DNA of 64,000 nt from Streptomyces sp. NBC_01463 (GCA_036227345.1 CP109468.1:8928001-8992000); one strand, 5' to 3'; shown: positions 45,416 through 54,089, counted from the stretch's first letter. Program-made: numbers and translations. Notes: generated by a model not told the origin, from the letters alone.

Positions 45416-46170
45416 GTGGCGCGTGGTGATCTGACGGACGAGCAGTGGGAGCGGGTGGAGTTGCTGTTGCCGCTGTTGCCGAAGATGGGTCGGCCGCCGA
45501 GGGACCGAGGGCAGGTCTTCGGCGGGATTTGGTGGTGGGCCAGAACCGGTTCGCCGTGGCGGGATGTCCCCGGCCCGGTACGAGCCGTGGGAGGCCGCGT
45601 ACTCGGTCTTCCGGCGCTGTCAGATCAACGGGACCTGGGCCTGCGTCCTGGGCGAACTCCGGGTCGAGGCTGACGCAGACGGCGTGATCGTGGGAGGTTC
45701 TGCTCGACCCGACGGTTTGCCGGGCGCATCAGCATGCCGCCGGTGCCCGCAGAAAGGGGATCACGATCCGGGCTGGACGTGTGCGAACTAACTGGCGGCG
45801 GAGCCGTACGATCGTGCGCTGGGCCGCTCGCGCGGAGGCCTGAGTACCAAGCTCCACTTGGCGGTGGCCGGCTCCGGGCACGTCCTGGCCGTCACGGTCA
45901 CCGGCGGACAGCGCGGAGGCGCCCCGCAGTTCACCCGGCTTGTGGATCGAATCCGCGTCGCCCGGACCAGCGGCGGACGCACGCACACCCGGGCCTCGCG
46001 CGTGATCGCCGACCCTGCGTGCTCCTCCCGGGTGATCCGGGCCTGCCTGCGCCGCCTCCAGATCCCGCACACGATCCCGGGAAACCGCAACTGGGCCGGC
46101 CACCGGCTCCGCCAGGCACGGCAGGTGGTCGCCCGCCCGGCTTTGACCGCGAGCTCTGCAAGCGCAGGTA
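45416..46170 (+). pseudogene. IS5-family transposase remnant with several frameshifts
   Basis: Successive frames give ARGDLTDEQWERVELLLPLL, EPWEAAYSVFRRCQINGTWA, then SRGGLSTKLHLAVAGSGHVL and ADPACSSRVIRACLRRLQIP, and finally GGRPPGFDRELCKRR. These follow the order of an IS112/IS5-type transposase but require at least three frameshifts and lack the first catalytic region. Non-functional. Confidence 0.8.
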
Positions 46171-46261
46171 AAAAGTCGGGTGCCGGATCGGGCTGCTCAA
46201 GCAGGCGGGCGGCAGTCTCGTCCGCGGTCCCTTGCCGCTATCACGTGGCTTTCGGCGGCTC

Positions 46262-47128
46262 CTACAGCTCGCCCAGTCGCTTGTTCATCGTGTCGAGCGT
46301 CGGCCAAGGAGGACCGTCGTGCAATGCGTGCAGGAACTCTTCTCCGAAGCGCCTCCCGTTCGGAAACTGGTCGCCAAGCTCCCAACGCCACGCGGCGACC
46401 ATTGCGAGGACGAGCTGTCGGCACTCGTCCAGCAGCTCTTGGTCGATGCTCGGGTAGTGCGCGCAGACTGCCTCGGGAACATGGGCGAGGTCGAATTCGA
46501 CGGGGCCGCGGCAGCACGTCTCAAGGTCGATGAACAACGGGCCGTTCTTCGTGCTGAGCACATTGCCTGGATGTGGCTCGCCGTGGATGAGTTGCTCCAC
46601 GGCACCGCGCTCGTCGATCGCCCGTCGCAGGCTTGCCAGCTTGCCTCCGAGGAAAGCGCGGTCCGGGCCGGCGAGCTCCGGCGAGCGATCCGGGTCGGCG
46701 ACAACTTCTTCCGCCTCCGTGATCCGGTCCGTGAACCTCAGGCTTGGCACATCGACCTCGCGCATGCCGACATGCAGCTGCTCCAGAGCCATGGCGTAGT
46801 CGACTGGTGAGAGGTGAGGCGTCACAGGCTCGTAGTAGGTCCACAAGGTAACTACGAAGCCATCGCGCGTGTACACACGTGGGTCCACCCGAGGTTCCAA
46901 GGGACACACAGGGCATCCGACATCGGCGAGCCGCTGAGCGAGCTCGACTTCGAACTGTGCAACCTCTTGTCCCACAGGGGCGACTCGGGCAAAGACGCCG
47001 CATGGCGTCAGCCGCAGTGCCAGCTTGTTCGAGTTGTGGAGAACGATCGCGTCGTCGGCCGGCAGGCCGAGTGATGAAGCGACCGAAGTCGCAGCCGCGA
47101 TCGCACGCGCGATGTCGGTCATCTCCAT
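46262..47128 (-). CDS. Phosphotransferase (APH)-family kinase
   Basis: A 288-residue APH/choline-kinase-type protein from ATG 47128. The ATP lobe contains NKLALRLTPCGVFARVAP, and the catalytic loop is LIHGEPHPGNVL at about 181-189, where most relatives have HGD, so the catalytic aspartate is replaced by glutamate. The metal-binding aspartate is in LFIDLETCCRGP. This suggests a sugar, aminoglycoside or homoserine-type kinase or a degraded relative. Neighbours are IS remnants, giving no context. Confidence 0.88.
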   Translation of the reverse strand: MEMTDIARAIAAATSVASSLGLPADDAIVLHNSNKLALRLTPCGVFARVAPVGQEVAQFEVELAQRLADVGCPVCPLEPRVDPRVYTRDGFVVTLWTYYEPVTPHLSPVDYAMALEQLHVGMREVDVPSLRFTDRITEAEEVVADPDRSPELAGPDRAFLGGKLASLRRAIDERGAVEQLIHGEPHPGNVLSTKNGPLFIDLETCCRGPVEFDLAHVPEAVCAHYPSIDQELLDECRQLVLAMVAAWRWELGDQFPNGRRFGEEFLHALHDGPPWPTLDTMNKRLGEL

Positions 47129-47279
47129 CCGCGAATCTTGGCATGGATGAGCGGAGGCGGTGCCAACCAGCGGGGAACAGGTGCCAACTGATCGCGGCTC
47201 GGTACAGGCGCCCGCCAAGTAATAGAGCGCTGGCCCGCAGGTTCGCCACCCTCACTGAGATGGTCAACAAGGCTGTATG

Positions 47280-47716
47280 TGTGTGCCGCGGGGCCGGTGC
47301 CAAGCCGGTATGGCCGTGGTGGTCGGGCATCAGCGCCCACCGAAGGGGACGGGCGACCGCTGCTGGCAGTCCCTCTCGCGGCGCTGCGACTTCGAGCACA
47401 CGCCTCGCCTGTTCAAGCGGACACTGGGCTGGACCAAGCCCCGGACTACAATTCGGAGACGGCCGATCGGTGGACCTGGCTGGTGATCGCCGCCCATGCC
47501 CAGCCTCGCCTGACGCGACCACTGGCCATGGACCGCCGGCGGCCCTGGGAGCGGTCTGGGCCACACAAACGGACACCTGCCCACGTCCGCAGAGGGCCCA
47601 GGATGCTGCACGCGAAGACCGGGTTTCCAGCCGGTGAACCGGAACCGATCCGGTTCCGGCCGGGCGGGCCGCCGGGCGCGAAGAACTGCTGCCCGGCCAC
47701 CGGGAGGTGCTACTGA
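47280..47716 (+). pseudogene. Transposase C-terminal remnant (NF041680-like)
   Basis: One frame gives DRCWQSLSRRCDFEHTPRLF and KRTLGWTKP; after a shift near 47455, ADRWTWLVIAAHAQPRLTRP and GPRMLHAKTGFPAGEPEP follow. This is the conserved C-terminus of a large Streptomyces transposase family (RNase H-like fold). It ends against the methyltransferase gene at 47710 on the other strand. Non-functional. Confidence 0.65.
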
Positions 47717-48567
47717 CGGACCGCGGAGATCAGGCCGCCGGGCTGTTCGTCGCGCTGCGGTGGGGTGGTGATCGGACGGTTGTAGGCGGCAGCGCGCTCG
47801 CGCAGGGTGTGGCTGTCGGCCTCCCAGCCGTGCCCGGCCAGCCAGGCCACCGGGTCGTCGGGCATCTCCGAGACCCACATGGATGCTGCCGATCCCGGCG
47901 CGGCGTCCGTGCCGAATCGCTCGAGCACGCCGCGCGAGCCCAAGGTCAGTCCCATCCGACTGCCTGAGGCCGACTGTGTGCTGATCCGGGCCAGCAGCAG
48001 TTCCACCGCGTCCTCGGGCAGATAGATCAGTAGTCCTTCGGCGATCCAAGCTGTGGGCTCGGCCGGGTCGTGCCCTGCAGCGGCCAGTGCGGCCGGCCAG
48101 TCCTCACGCAGATCCACCGCGACGGTGATCCGCTCGCAGCGTGCGACGGCCCGCTCCTGGCGCAGCACCGAAGCCTTGAAGTCCAGTGGTGCAGCGGTGT
48201 CGACCTCGAACAGCCGGGTGCCCTCGGGCCAGTCCATCCGGAAGGCCCGGCTGTCCATGCCGGCGCCGAGCAGCACGACCTGCCGGACCCCGGAAGCGGA
48301 GGCCTGCTGCAACAGGTCGTCGAGGAACTTCGTCCTGATGACGATGGAGAGCGACACGGCCAGCCGACGGCGTCGCGCGGCCTCGTCATCGGGCAGCGGC
48401 GGCGAGGAGGGCCACAGGCCGCCGGCGGCGGCGAAGGCCTGTGCCAGGGGGTCGCGGAACAGTGCGTTCTCCCGCCCGGTCTCCAGCGCCCGCACCCTGG
48501 CCACCCCCACCGCCGTGGCCCACACTCCCGACGGCTGCACCTGCTCCTGCTCCTGCTCGTTAGCCAC
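47710..48567 (-). CDS. SAM-dependent methyltransferase (leucine carboxyl methyltransferase-like)
   Basis: A 285-residue protein with the TIGR00027/LCM-type order: an N-terminal ARVRALETGRENALFRDPLA, motif I VVLLGAGMDSRAFRMDWPEG, then ITVAVDLREDWPAALAAAGH and WIAEGLLIYLPEDAVELLLA, ending with a C-terminal MPDDPVAWLAGHGWEADSH. These enzymes methylate small molecules or carboxyl groups in actinobacteria, including natural-product steps. Convergent with the transposase remnant. Start ATG 48567. Confidence 0.88.
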   Translation of the reverse strand: MANEQEQEQVQPSGVWATAVGVARVRALETGRENALFRDPLAQAFAAAGGLWPSSPPLPDDEAARRRRLAVSLSIVIRTKFLDDLLQQASASGVRQVVLLGAGMDSRAFRMDWPEGTRLFEVDTAAPLDFKASVLRQERAVARCERITVAVDLREDWPAALAAAGHDPAEPTAWIAEGLLIYLPEDAVELLLARISTQSASGSRMGLTLGSRGVLERFGTDAAPGSAASMWVSEMPDDPVAWLAGHGWEADSHTLRERAAAYNRPITTPPQRDEQPGGLISAVRQ

Positions 48568-49074
48568 TGCGCCAGCCTAGATGATCGATTCGGAGGGGCC
48601 CGATGAGGGAGGCCGGGCTCATTCGCGGCCAGTCAGCCATGTCAGCCATGGGCACTGACCGCCTACGACCAGTAGAACCACTGTTGGACGAAGATCAACA
48701 GCCATTCTGTGTACGCGATCACACGAAGTGGACCAGAGCCAACTCGGGTTCTGGCACAGGTTCGGTGGTCCTTGACTGTGGGGCACCGGTCAGATCGCGA
48801 AGAGGGTTTCGTCTTGTGGCGGGATCGGAGGGGCAAGGACGTCCCGAAGGCGGGCGATGTGCTGGCGCCACTTCGAGCCGTCTGGAGCTTGTGCCCACAG
48901 CTCGGCAAGTTCCGACAGATCGGAGACCGCTTGGTCCAGAGCATCGACGGCGAGCGGTCTAAGAAGCTGTTGTCTTTCCGTGCATGACGGCTGCGTTTCC
49001 GCTGGTCAGGGATAGGAGTGGTGTTCGTGTGGGAGCGATGGGGGGTCGTTTCGTCGCTCCCGTGGAGGTCGTGA
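48568..49074. other. Interval with a hypothetical C-terminal remnant
   Basis: On the minus strand around 48810-48985 there is PLAVDALDQAVSDLSELAEL, then QAPDGSKWRQHIARLRDVL, ending with a stop. Its opening part is strikingly like LPVDALDQVVAGLSELAEM found on the minus strand near 51430-51490. Both look like the C-terminal tail of one unidentified gene family, duplicated and decayed. Confidence 0.45.
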
Positions 49075-49623
49075 ATGCCGTCGGTTGTCGGACTGCTGGA
49101 ACAGCACGAGCTTGCCGCCCGCCGTCGTGTGGACGGGCTGCGCGAGGAAGCCGACCGCATTCAGGCCGAGCTCGCGGCGGCCGAGCAGGAGTGGCTGGAG
49201 TGGACAATCGCCCGCGAGCGGGTGGTTGTGGTGTTGTCCGCGCCAGGCGGTGACTCAGCCGACGCGGTGGTCACTGATGGGCCAGACGGCGCCGTGACAG
49301 AAACCGAGGTGCGGGCGTCACCGCCCGTGGTGGCGAAGGCGAAGTCGCAGGTTCCGGTCTGGCGCGAGGGGTTGGCTCGGACGGCACTGTCGGCGGACTA
49401 TCAGCGCATCCTGGCCGTGCTCGCGGATCGAGCCCGCCTCGGTCAAGGGCCGCTGACCTGTCAGGAGATGACCGTCGCGTTCGGCATGGACGTGGTGCCG
49501 GCCAAGGTGGAGGGGCTGCGGTCGAAGGCGAAACGCCTGGTCGCGCGGGGCTGGCTGGCCGAGCCAGCGGCGGGTCGGTTCACGCTCGCGCGGGGCGTGA
49601 GCGGGCCAGACGCCGGGTCATGA
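49075..49623 (+). CDS. Helix-rich hypothetical protein, 182 aa
   Basis: Starts MPSVVGLLEQHELAARRRVD with a long coiled-coil-like N-terminal region (GLREEADRIQAELAAAEQEW) and a C-terminal winged-helix-like segment (LTCQEMTVAFGMDVVPAKVE, KRLVARGWLAEPAAGRF). Such proteins are often found beside IS elements in Streptomyces and may be DNA-binding accessory factors. The 3' end overlaps the convergent IS5 transposase by 44 bases, so the last residues could be altered by the insertion. Confidence 0.65.
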   Translation: MPSVVGLLEQHELAARRRVDGLREEADRIQAELAAAEQEWLEWTIARERVVVVLSAPGGDSADAVVTDGPDGAVTETEVRASPPVVAKAKSQVPVWREGLARTALSADYQRILAVLADRARLGQGPLTCQEMTVAFGMDVVPAKVEGLRSKAKRLVARGWLAEPAAGRFTLARGVSGPDAGS

Positions 49624-50371
49624 TCATGGTCATCGACCAGTAGATCATCGCCTCGGAGCTGGTGGTGGATCGTTCGAAGTCGCGTGCCAGGCGGCGGCTT
49701 CGCATCAGGTGCGCGAAGAGACGCTCGACGATCCACCGCTTCGGCAGCACCACGAATCCGCGCATGTCGTCGCTCCGCTTGACGATCGCCAGCACCAGCG
49801 CGAGGGCGGCCAGGCAGTGCTCGACGAGGCTGCCGGTGTAGCCGCCGTCGGCCCAGACGAGTTCCAGCCGGTGGTGGGCGCCGGCCACCTGGGCGAGTAG
49901 TTCCTTCGCGGCGGCGCGGTCACCGATGGCCGCGCTCGTGACCATGACGCCCAGCAGCAGGCCGAGGGTGTCGACCACGACGTGCCGCTTGCGGCCGTTG
50001 ATCAGCTTGCCGCCGTCGAAGCCGCGGCTGTCGGCGCCGACGACGGCGTCCGCCTTGACGGACTGCGAGTCGATCACACCGGCCGTCGGCTCCACGTCCC
50101 GGCCCGCCTTCTGGCGGACCCGGCCGCGCAGCCGGTCATGGAATTCCCTGACCAGCGCGTGGTCGCGCCAGCGGCGGAAGAACGCATAGACCCGGTCCCA
50201 CGGCGGGAAGTCGGCCGGCATCGCCCGCCACTTGATCCCGTTGTCCACGAGATAGCGGATCGCGTCCAGTATCGCCCGGTGGCAGTACGCCCCCGGCTGC
50301 CCGCCCCGGCCCCGCAACCAGCCCGGCACCGGCAGGAGCGGCCGGACCACGGCCCACTCCGCTTCCGTCAT
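49580..50371 (-). CDS. IS5-family transposase, apparently intact
   Basis: From ATG 50369-50371 (MTEAEWAVVRPLLPVPGWLR) the 263 residues contain the IS5 N-terminal domain, PTAGVIDSQSVKADAVVG (first catalytic D), LELVWADGGYTGSLVEHC (second D) and PKRWIVERLFAHLMRSRRLA (catalytic E in the conserved R-3-E-R context). The frame continues upstream but without a better start. No convincing terminal repeats were found, and it overlaps the 182-aa gene. Confidence 0.88.
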   Translation of the reverse strand: MTEAEWAVVRPLLPVPGWLRGRGGQPGAYCHRAILDAIRYLVDNGIKWRAMPADFPPWDRVYAFFRRWRDHALVREFHDRLRGRVRQKAGRDVEPTAGVIDSQSVKADAVVGADSRGFDGGKLINGRKRHVVVDTLGLLLGVMVTSAAIGDRAAAKELLAQVAGAHHRLELVWADGGYTGSLVEHCLAALALVLAIVKRSDDMRGFVVLPKRWIVERLFAHLMRSRRLARDFERSTTSSEAMIYWSMTMIMTRRLARSRPARA

Positions 50372-50536
50372 GTCCGAGGGATATCTCCGAACACGTTCCG
50401 GATGGTCGGCGGCATTCCCGAACCGGTGAGCGACACAATCACACGACAGAGCAGCCGAGTTGAACTCCACCGGTGCTAGCACGTACAACTGCGGCAACGG
50501 GGTCTCCTGGATCTCGGTTGGCTTCGCAACCCCGAG

Positions 50537-50905
50537 CTACCAAGAGGCCCTGCCTTCATGCCCGCAGCCAGCCACGGTCACCCGAACGAGACTCCCGTTC
50601 GACACCCACCCCTCAAGGCCGGAACAGCAACACCTTCTAAGGTCTGCGGGCAGCTCCGGTAGCGGCTTTGATGGGCCATAGTCCGAGCAAGTCGGCTCGC
50701 CGTCAGGCTGCTGGGCGACGACCAGGGCAGCCGCGGCCACTGCTTGCTCGCCGTCGGAGGCATCCAGGTGGTCCGCAGAGTCGACGGCGCGTTTGATTGC
50801 GCTGCGGATCATGGATTCACGTGCTTCCGATGCTGCGTCGTCCAGGGCACTGCTGAAGTCGGCGGCGGTGTCGTTGTCGAAGGGGCCGATGTCCCAGGTG
50901 CCCAT
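50537..50905 (-). CDS. DUF4259-family protein, C-terminus altered
   Basis: From ATG 50905 the sequence MGTWDIGPFDNDTAADFSSA, then EQAVAAAALVVAQQPDGEP is typical of DUF4259 proteins. After PADLRR, around residue 92, the sequence turns into an unrelated tail (CCCSGLEGWVSNGSL) instead of the family C-terminal helix. A frameshift or replacement around 50630 is likely. Function unknown. Confidence 0.65.
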   Translation of the reverse strand: MGTWDIGPFDNDTAADFSSALDDAASEARESMIRSAIKRAVDSADHLDASDGEQAVAAAALVVAQQPDGEPTCSDYGPSKPLPELPADLRRCCCSGLEGWVSNGSLVRVTVAGCGHEGRASW

Positions 50906-50957
50906 GTCTCTCCTCGTGTGGCTGTCCGGGGATCGTCGCATTGACCACCGACAGTGC

Positions 50958-51130
50958 GGTCAGGCGGCAAGCAGAACCCTGTGCAGGAGCTTGAAGCGCG
51001 CGCGTCCGTACATCTGGCGCTTGATCATTTTGATGCGGTTGACGTTCCCTTCGGTGACGCCTGAGGTCCGGGGCCACTGGGCGATGAGTTCGGCCACTCG
51101 CGGCCGCTCTGGCCAGGAGTGCAGGCCGCG
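50958..51130 (-). pseudogene. ISL3-family transposase C-terminal remnant
   Basis: The minus-strand frame reads TSGVTEGNVNRIKMIKRQ, MYGRARFKLLHRVLLAA and a stop, the last part of an ISL3 transposase. Only about 50 residues remain. Confidence 0.75.
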
Positions 51131-51289
51131 ACAGCAACCTGGGGCAGATCCGGGGTACTCCCGGAAACCGTGTGGACGCCGCCGGTCCAGCAGCCGACGT
51201 TGGAACGACGTTCATCGAGTGCCATCTTCTTAAAGGATTCCGAAGTCAGCGGCCGGCGGTGCCGGAGGGGTTGCACGTAGAAGGGTGGG

Positions 51290-51560
51290 CCTTCGGAATA
51301 TCGGCTTCGCGGCGAGGGACGGGTTCTGATTCGGTAATGCGCTGTGGTCGAGGACTTCGCGGAGGCGGTGACGCCCCGGCGAGCCATTTGGGCCGTCTGC
51401 GGGCTCGGCCCGACATCTCGGCGAGTTCAGACAGCCCGGCGACCACCTGGTCCAGGGCATCGACTGGGAGCTGGTGGAGGTCTGCAGGGAGATCCGGTAC
51501 GAGCTCACCCCGAACCATTTTCAGCGTGCGGTCGACAGCCAGATTCCCGAACGCGTCGGC
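51290..51560 (-). pseudogene. Remnant similar to the tail at 48.8-49.0 kb
   Basis: Contains VDRTLKMVRGELVPDLPADL and QLPVDALDQVVAGLSELAEM, the latter nearly matching the tail seen near 48810-48985. No domain is recognised. It is probably a decayed member of the same unknown gene family. Confidence 0.4.
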
Positions 51561-51636
51561 ATACCGCGACGACGGCATCGATGGCGCATACCGAGACTGG
51601 CTCACCCCGGCCTGGCCGCTCCGGGGGCGGATTCCC

Positions 51637-51882
51637 TCATAAGGTGGCGGCTTGAAGAGCCCTGGCCAGGAAGGCCCAATCCCCTTGTTCTGGAAGCTCT
51701 TTCCCGGAGTTCCGGTACCAGCCCGGCGAGGCATCCATCCACGCCGCCAGGGCTCCAAGGAAGTGATGGAGGCTCTGGTTCTCCCATTCGTTTCCCCGGC
51801 GGAGGTAGCCCTGATGCAGTTCTCCGACGAAGGCGAGCAGCTCCTCGCGGCTTCTGGCATCACTGTCGGGAGTGAGCGACAT
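51637..51882 (-). CDS. DUF7660-like small protein
   Basis: An 81-residue protein from ATG 51880-51882 with ELLAFVGELHQGYLRRGNEW and LHHFLGALAAWMDASPGWYR, which fits what I recall of the DUF7660 family of small orphan/immunity-like proteins (an acidic helix, then a 'leaLaaw' helix). Function unknown. Upstream residues in frame are unlikely to be coding. Confidence 0.6.
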   Translation of the reverse strand: MSLTPDSDARSREELLAFVGELHQGYLRRGNEWENQSLHHFLGALAAWMDASPGWYRNSGKELPEQGDWAFLARALQAATL

Positions 51883-52137
51883 GAAGGGAAGGTACCGCCC
51901 ACGAGGATCCCGGGTGGCAGGGGCCAAGTTCGTGAGGCCGGCGCCTCAGAAGTCGCGAACTCAGGTGCTTTCGTCGGGGGACTGCTTCGGGGGCTGCGCC
52001 TGGGCCGCGATCGCCTATGGCCGGGAACTGGGCAGACCAGTCGGTTCACGCACCCCGCAGCAGACCCGGTGGGGGAGCGGCGGGGTGCGTGACTTCAACG
52101 GTTCTGATCTCCGAGGTGCCTGCCCGCAAGTGGTCTG

Positions 52138-52407
52138 CTACACCTCGTTGAAGCCACGCGACGCGTCGTAGATGTCCGCGTCGATGATGACCAGGAAGAA
52201 GCTCGTCACCACGTAGTTGATCATTATGTGGTTGTCCCAGACTTCGCGTGTCACAGTGTCAGTCGTGAAGGCAAGATAGCTGCCGCCCCCCTCAGGGTCG
52301 GCGGCAATCCTGTCAACGGGACGCAAGAACGTCTCCCGATCTGTGGCCGGCATGTAATGGTCCCGGAACCGGGCAACCTGCTCTGTGAACCGCACCTGTC
52401 TCTTCAC
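52138..52407 (-). CDS. RelE/ParE-like small protein
   Basis: From GTG 52405-52407 (VKRQVRFTEQVARFRDHYMP) the 89 residues have the basic/aromatic pattern of RelE/ParE toxins: an early QVRFTEQVARF helix, SYLAFTTDTVTREVWDNHIM and a final strand FFLVIIDADIYD. It is divergent from a three-gene micro-operon whose first gene begins 13 bases away, as expected for toxin-antitoxin or regulatory pairs, but no antitoxin family is recognised there. Assignment is tentative. Confidence 0.4.
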   Translation of the reverse strand: MKRQVRFTEQVARFRDHYMPATDRETFLRPVDRIAADPEGGGSYLAFTTDTVTREVWDNHIMINYVVTSFFLVIIDADIYDASRGFNEV

Positions 52408-52419
52408 CGGCGGGATTGT

Positions 52420-52587
52420 ATGGAAGCGACGAAAGCATCTGCCCAGCGGGATGCCACCACCGTCCCCCGCATGCGACGCGTACCCGTCGACTACAGCCGA
52501 CCCGCCACCCGCGGACCGACCCGCTTCGACATCCCCAGGAAGCGCCGCCGCCGCGTTCGAACCGTGCCCACCGGGCGGTACCTGTGA
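52420..52587 (+). CDS. Hypothetical 55-aa protein, first of three coupled genes
   Basis: From ATG 52420 the frame reads MEATKASAQRDATTVPRMRR and ends TRFDIPRKRRRRVRTVPTGR. Highly basic, suggesting DNA or RNA binding or a modulator peptide. The stop overlaps the next GTG start (GTGA), so the three genes from 52420 to 52987 are translationally coupled. Confidence 0.5.
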   Translation: MEATKASAQRDATTVPRMRRVPVDYSRPATRGPTRFDIPRKRRRRVRTVPTGRYL

Positions 52588-52748
52588 CCGGGCCCGGCAG
52601 AAGCCCGGGCGGCGAACAGGCGGGCCACCAAGGGACTCCGTGGGAGAGCGAACTCCGCCCCGCCGGCGAGCACATCGTTCCCGACTACGCACCCTCACCG
52701 CGGGCCAACCGGGCCTTGCGGCGATCAGCAGCATGGAGGAAGAAGTGA
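52584..52748 (+). CDS. Hypothetical 54-aa protein, second of three coupled genes
   Basis: From GTG 52584 the frame reads VTGPGRSPGGEQAGHQGTPW and ends RANRALRRSAAWRKK. Proline- and glycine-rich with a basic tail. Both ends overlap their neighbours by GTGA, which is the main support that it is translated. No family recognised. Confidence 0.45.
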   Translation: MTGPGRSPGGEQAGHQGTPWESELRPAGEHIVPDYAPSPRANRALRRSAAWRKK

Positions 52749-52987
52749 CCAACCCGCCCGGCTCAACCAGCGAGCAACTCCCCGACGGCATCCTCGCCCT
52801 CCTGGGCCCCCGCACCTACCTGTCGACCGCCTGCGAAACCGCGCTGCTCCTGACGAAGGCCATCGCCCGCAACCCCGACCGCGACGACCTCCCAGGGGTG
52901 CGGGACCGCATGCACGCCAGGTGCAGGCTCAACCACAAATTCACTGGGGCGCTGTGCAGCTGCCCGTGTCACCCACAGGCCGACTGA
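52745..52987 (+). CDS. Hypothetical 80-aa protein with CxLNHK/CPCH motif, third of three coupled genes
   Basis: From GTG 52745, which has a GGAGG site 5 bases upstream, the protein reads VTNPPGSTSEQLPDGILALL, TYLSTACETALLLTKAIARN and MHARCRLNHKFTGALCSCPC. The C-terminal cysteine/histidine cluster (CxLNHK ... CxCPCH) suggests a small zinc ribbon. I recall similar small proteins in Streptomyces mobile-element regions, so it may be an element-encoded regulator. Confidence 0.55.
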   Translation: MTNPPGSTSEQLPDGILALLGPRTYLSTACETALLLTKAIARNPDRDDLPGVRDRMHARCRLNHKFTGALCSCPCHPQAD

Positions 52988-53198
52988 GCCAAGCGGTGAA
53001 GCTGGTGTCGTACCTCATCCGTGCCGCGAAACCGGCGCCCACCCCTGTCCCTGCCCCCTGCCCCCTGCCCCCTGACCGCGAAAGCGCAGTTATCAGAGTC
53101 GGAGGGGCAGCAGCCTCTCGGGCGGCGTAGCTCCCGTAGATGAAACCAGATGTGACGGGATGTGACGGGGTGTTGTGGTTACGTGTTGCAGTGGCCGT

Positions 53199-53537
53199 TC
53201 AGAGGTGGTTGTCGAGGAGTTTCCGTAGCTCGGAGGTGGTCATGGGCCCGGTGGCGTGCGCGACTGTCTTTCCCTCCTTCAACAGGATGTAGGACGGGGC
53301 TTCGGTGATTTCGTATTGCTTGGTTGCGGCCGGACAACGTGTGATGTCGGCGCGGACGGCCGTCAGGCGGTCTGTGTAGTGGTCGGCGATGCCACCCACG
53401 ATGAGGTCCATCTCTCGGCAGGGTTCGATCGCCTTGGGCCACGTCCCGGTGAAGTATGCGAGGACCGGAAGTGCGCTCATCTTGAGGATGAAATTGAACT
53501 CGGCATCCTCACGGGGGCGGTGTACCCGCTTCGCCAT
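53199..53537 (-). CDS. Thioredoxin-fold protein lacking the CxxC
   Basis: A 112-residue protein with thioredoxin-fold order: MSALPVLAYFTGTWPKAIEP (the active-site loop reads TWPKAIEPC, so only one cysteine remains where CGPC is expected), then ADITRCPAATKQYEITEAPS with the cis-proline loop EAPSYILLKEGK, and an MTTSELRKLLDNHL end. It is probably not a disulfide oxidoreductase; related proteins occur in natural-product clusters and as chaperone-like domains. No partner is adjacent. Confidence 0.75.
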   Translation of the reverse strand: MAKRVHRPREDAEFNFILKMSALPVLAYFTGTWPKAIEPCREMDLIVGGIADHYTDRLTAVRADITRCPAATKQYEITEAPSYILLKEGKTVAHATGPMTTSELRKLLDNHL

Positions 53538-53576
53538 GGAATTCTCCTGACCTCGCGTTTTGTCGTTCCATCCCCA

Positions 53577-54002
53577 TCATCCCTTGCGCGGTGTGCCGGG
53601 TCGGCCCCCTCTGTCGGGATGGGGCCGGCCCGGCAGTCGAACGGGGAACTGCGCGTCGACGCGGACTGTCTGGCGGGCTTCGACCGGGACATGATGCTCC
53701 CGCTTCTGCTTCCGTATCGGATGTTCGCAGTTCTGGTCGGTGGATCGGTGGATCGGTGGATCGGTGGACCGGTGGGCGGGTTGCTGCTCGGGGTCACGGG
53801 CGGGTGGGCGGGGGATGTCGAGGACGGCGGCGCCCTGGCGGCCGAGTTCGTGCGGTGGCCCGGCGGCTGCGGCCTGTGCGGTCTGTGCCCTGTTGGAACT
53901 CGCACAAGCGAACTGGGCCGCAGCTGCTGCTTCCACTGCTCCGGCGATACGCCCCCTGAGAGCCCCCTCCTTGAACCTCGTTGTCGATGGCGGGTCCAGC
54001 AC
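53577..54002 (-). CDS. Possible helical protein, 141 aa
   Basis: From ATG 54002 the first 70 residues are alanine-rich and helical (GALRGRIAGAVEAAAAAQFA, NRAQTAQAAAAGPPHELGRQ); the second half is arginine/proline-rich and contains the tandem repeat at 53737-53776, so it may not be coding. If real, it would be the last gene of the operon ending at 54090. Low confidence. Confidence 0.3.
   Translation of the reverse strand: MLDPPSTTRFKEGALRGRIAGAVEAAAAAQFACASSNRAQTAQAAAAGPPHELGRQGAAVLDIPRPPARDPEQQPAHRSTDPPIHRSTDQNCEHPIRKQKREHHVPVEARQTVRVDAQFPVRLPGRPHPDRGGRPGTPRKG
53737..53776. repeat. Short tandem repeat
   Basis: TCGGTGGA is repeated four times without a gap (53737-53768), followed by a degenerate CCGGTGGG. 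In the minus frame of the possible 141-aa gene it encodes a HRSTDPPI-like repeat. Confidence 0.6.
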
Positions 54003-54089
54003 ATGGGGTGCGGGGGAGTGGCAGGCTCTGGTGAGAGATCCGGGCTGTACGCAGCCCCCGCGGCCAGGAGTTTCATACCAGGCTCTGGT

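Noticed and set aside
53040..53198. CCCTGCC repeats and a duplicated GATGTGACGG considered as regulatory sites
   Set aside because: Short, low-complexity, and located downstream of the thioredoxin-like gene without a target promoter.
53737..53776. Possible start of a CRISPR array
   Set aside because: The unit is 8 bp and contiguous, with no spacers; it is a simple tandem repeat.
54022..54089. Two copies of CAGGCTCTGGT considered as transposon ends
   Set aside because: Direct rather than inverted, only 57 bases apart, with no associated gene.
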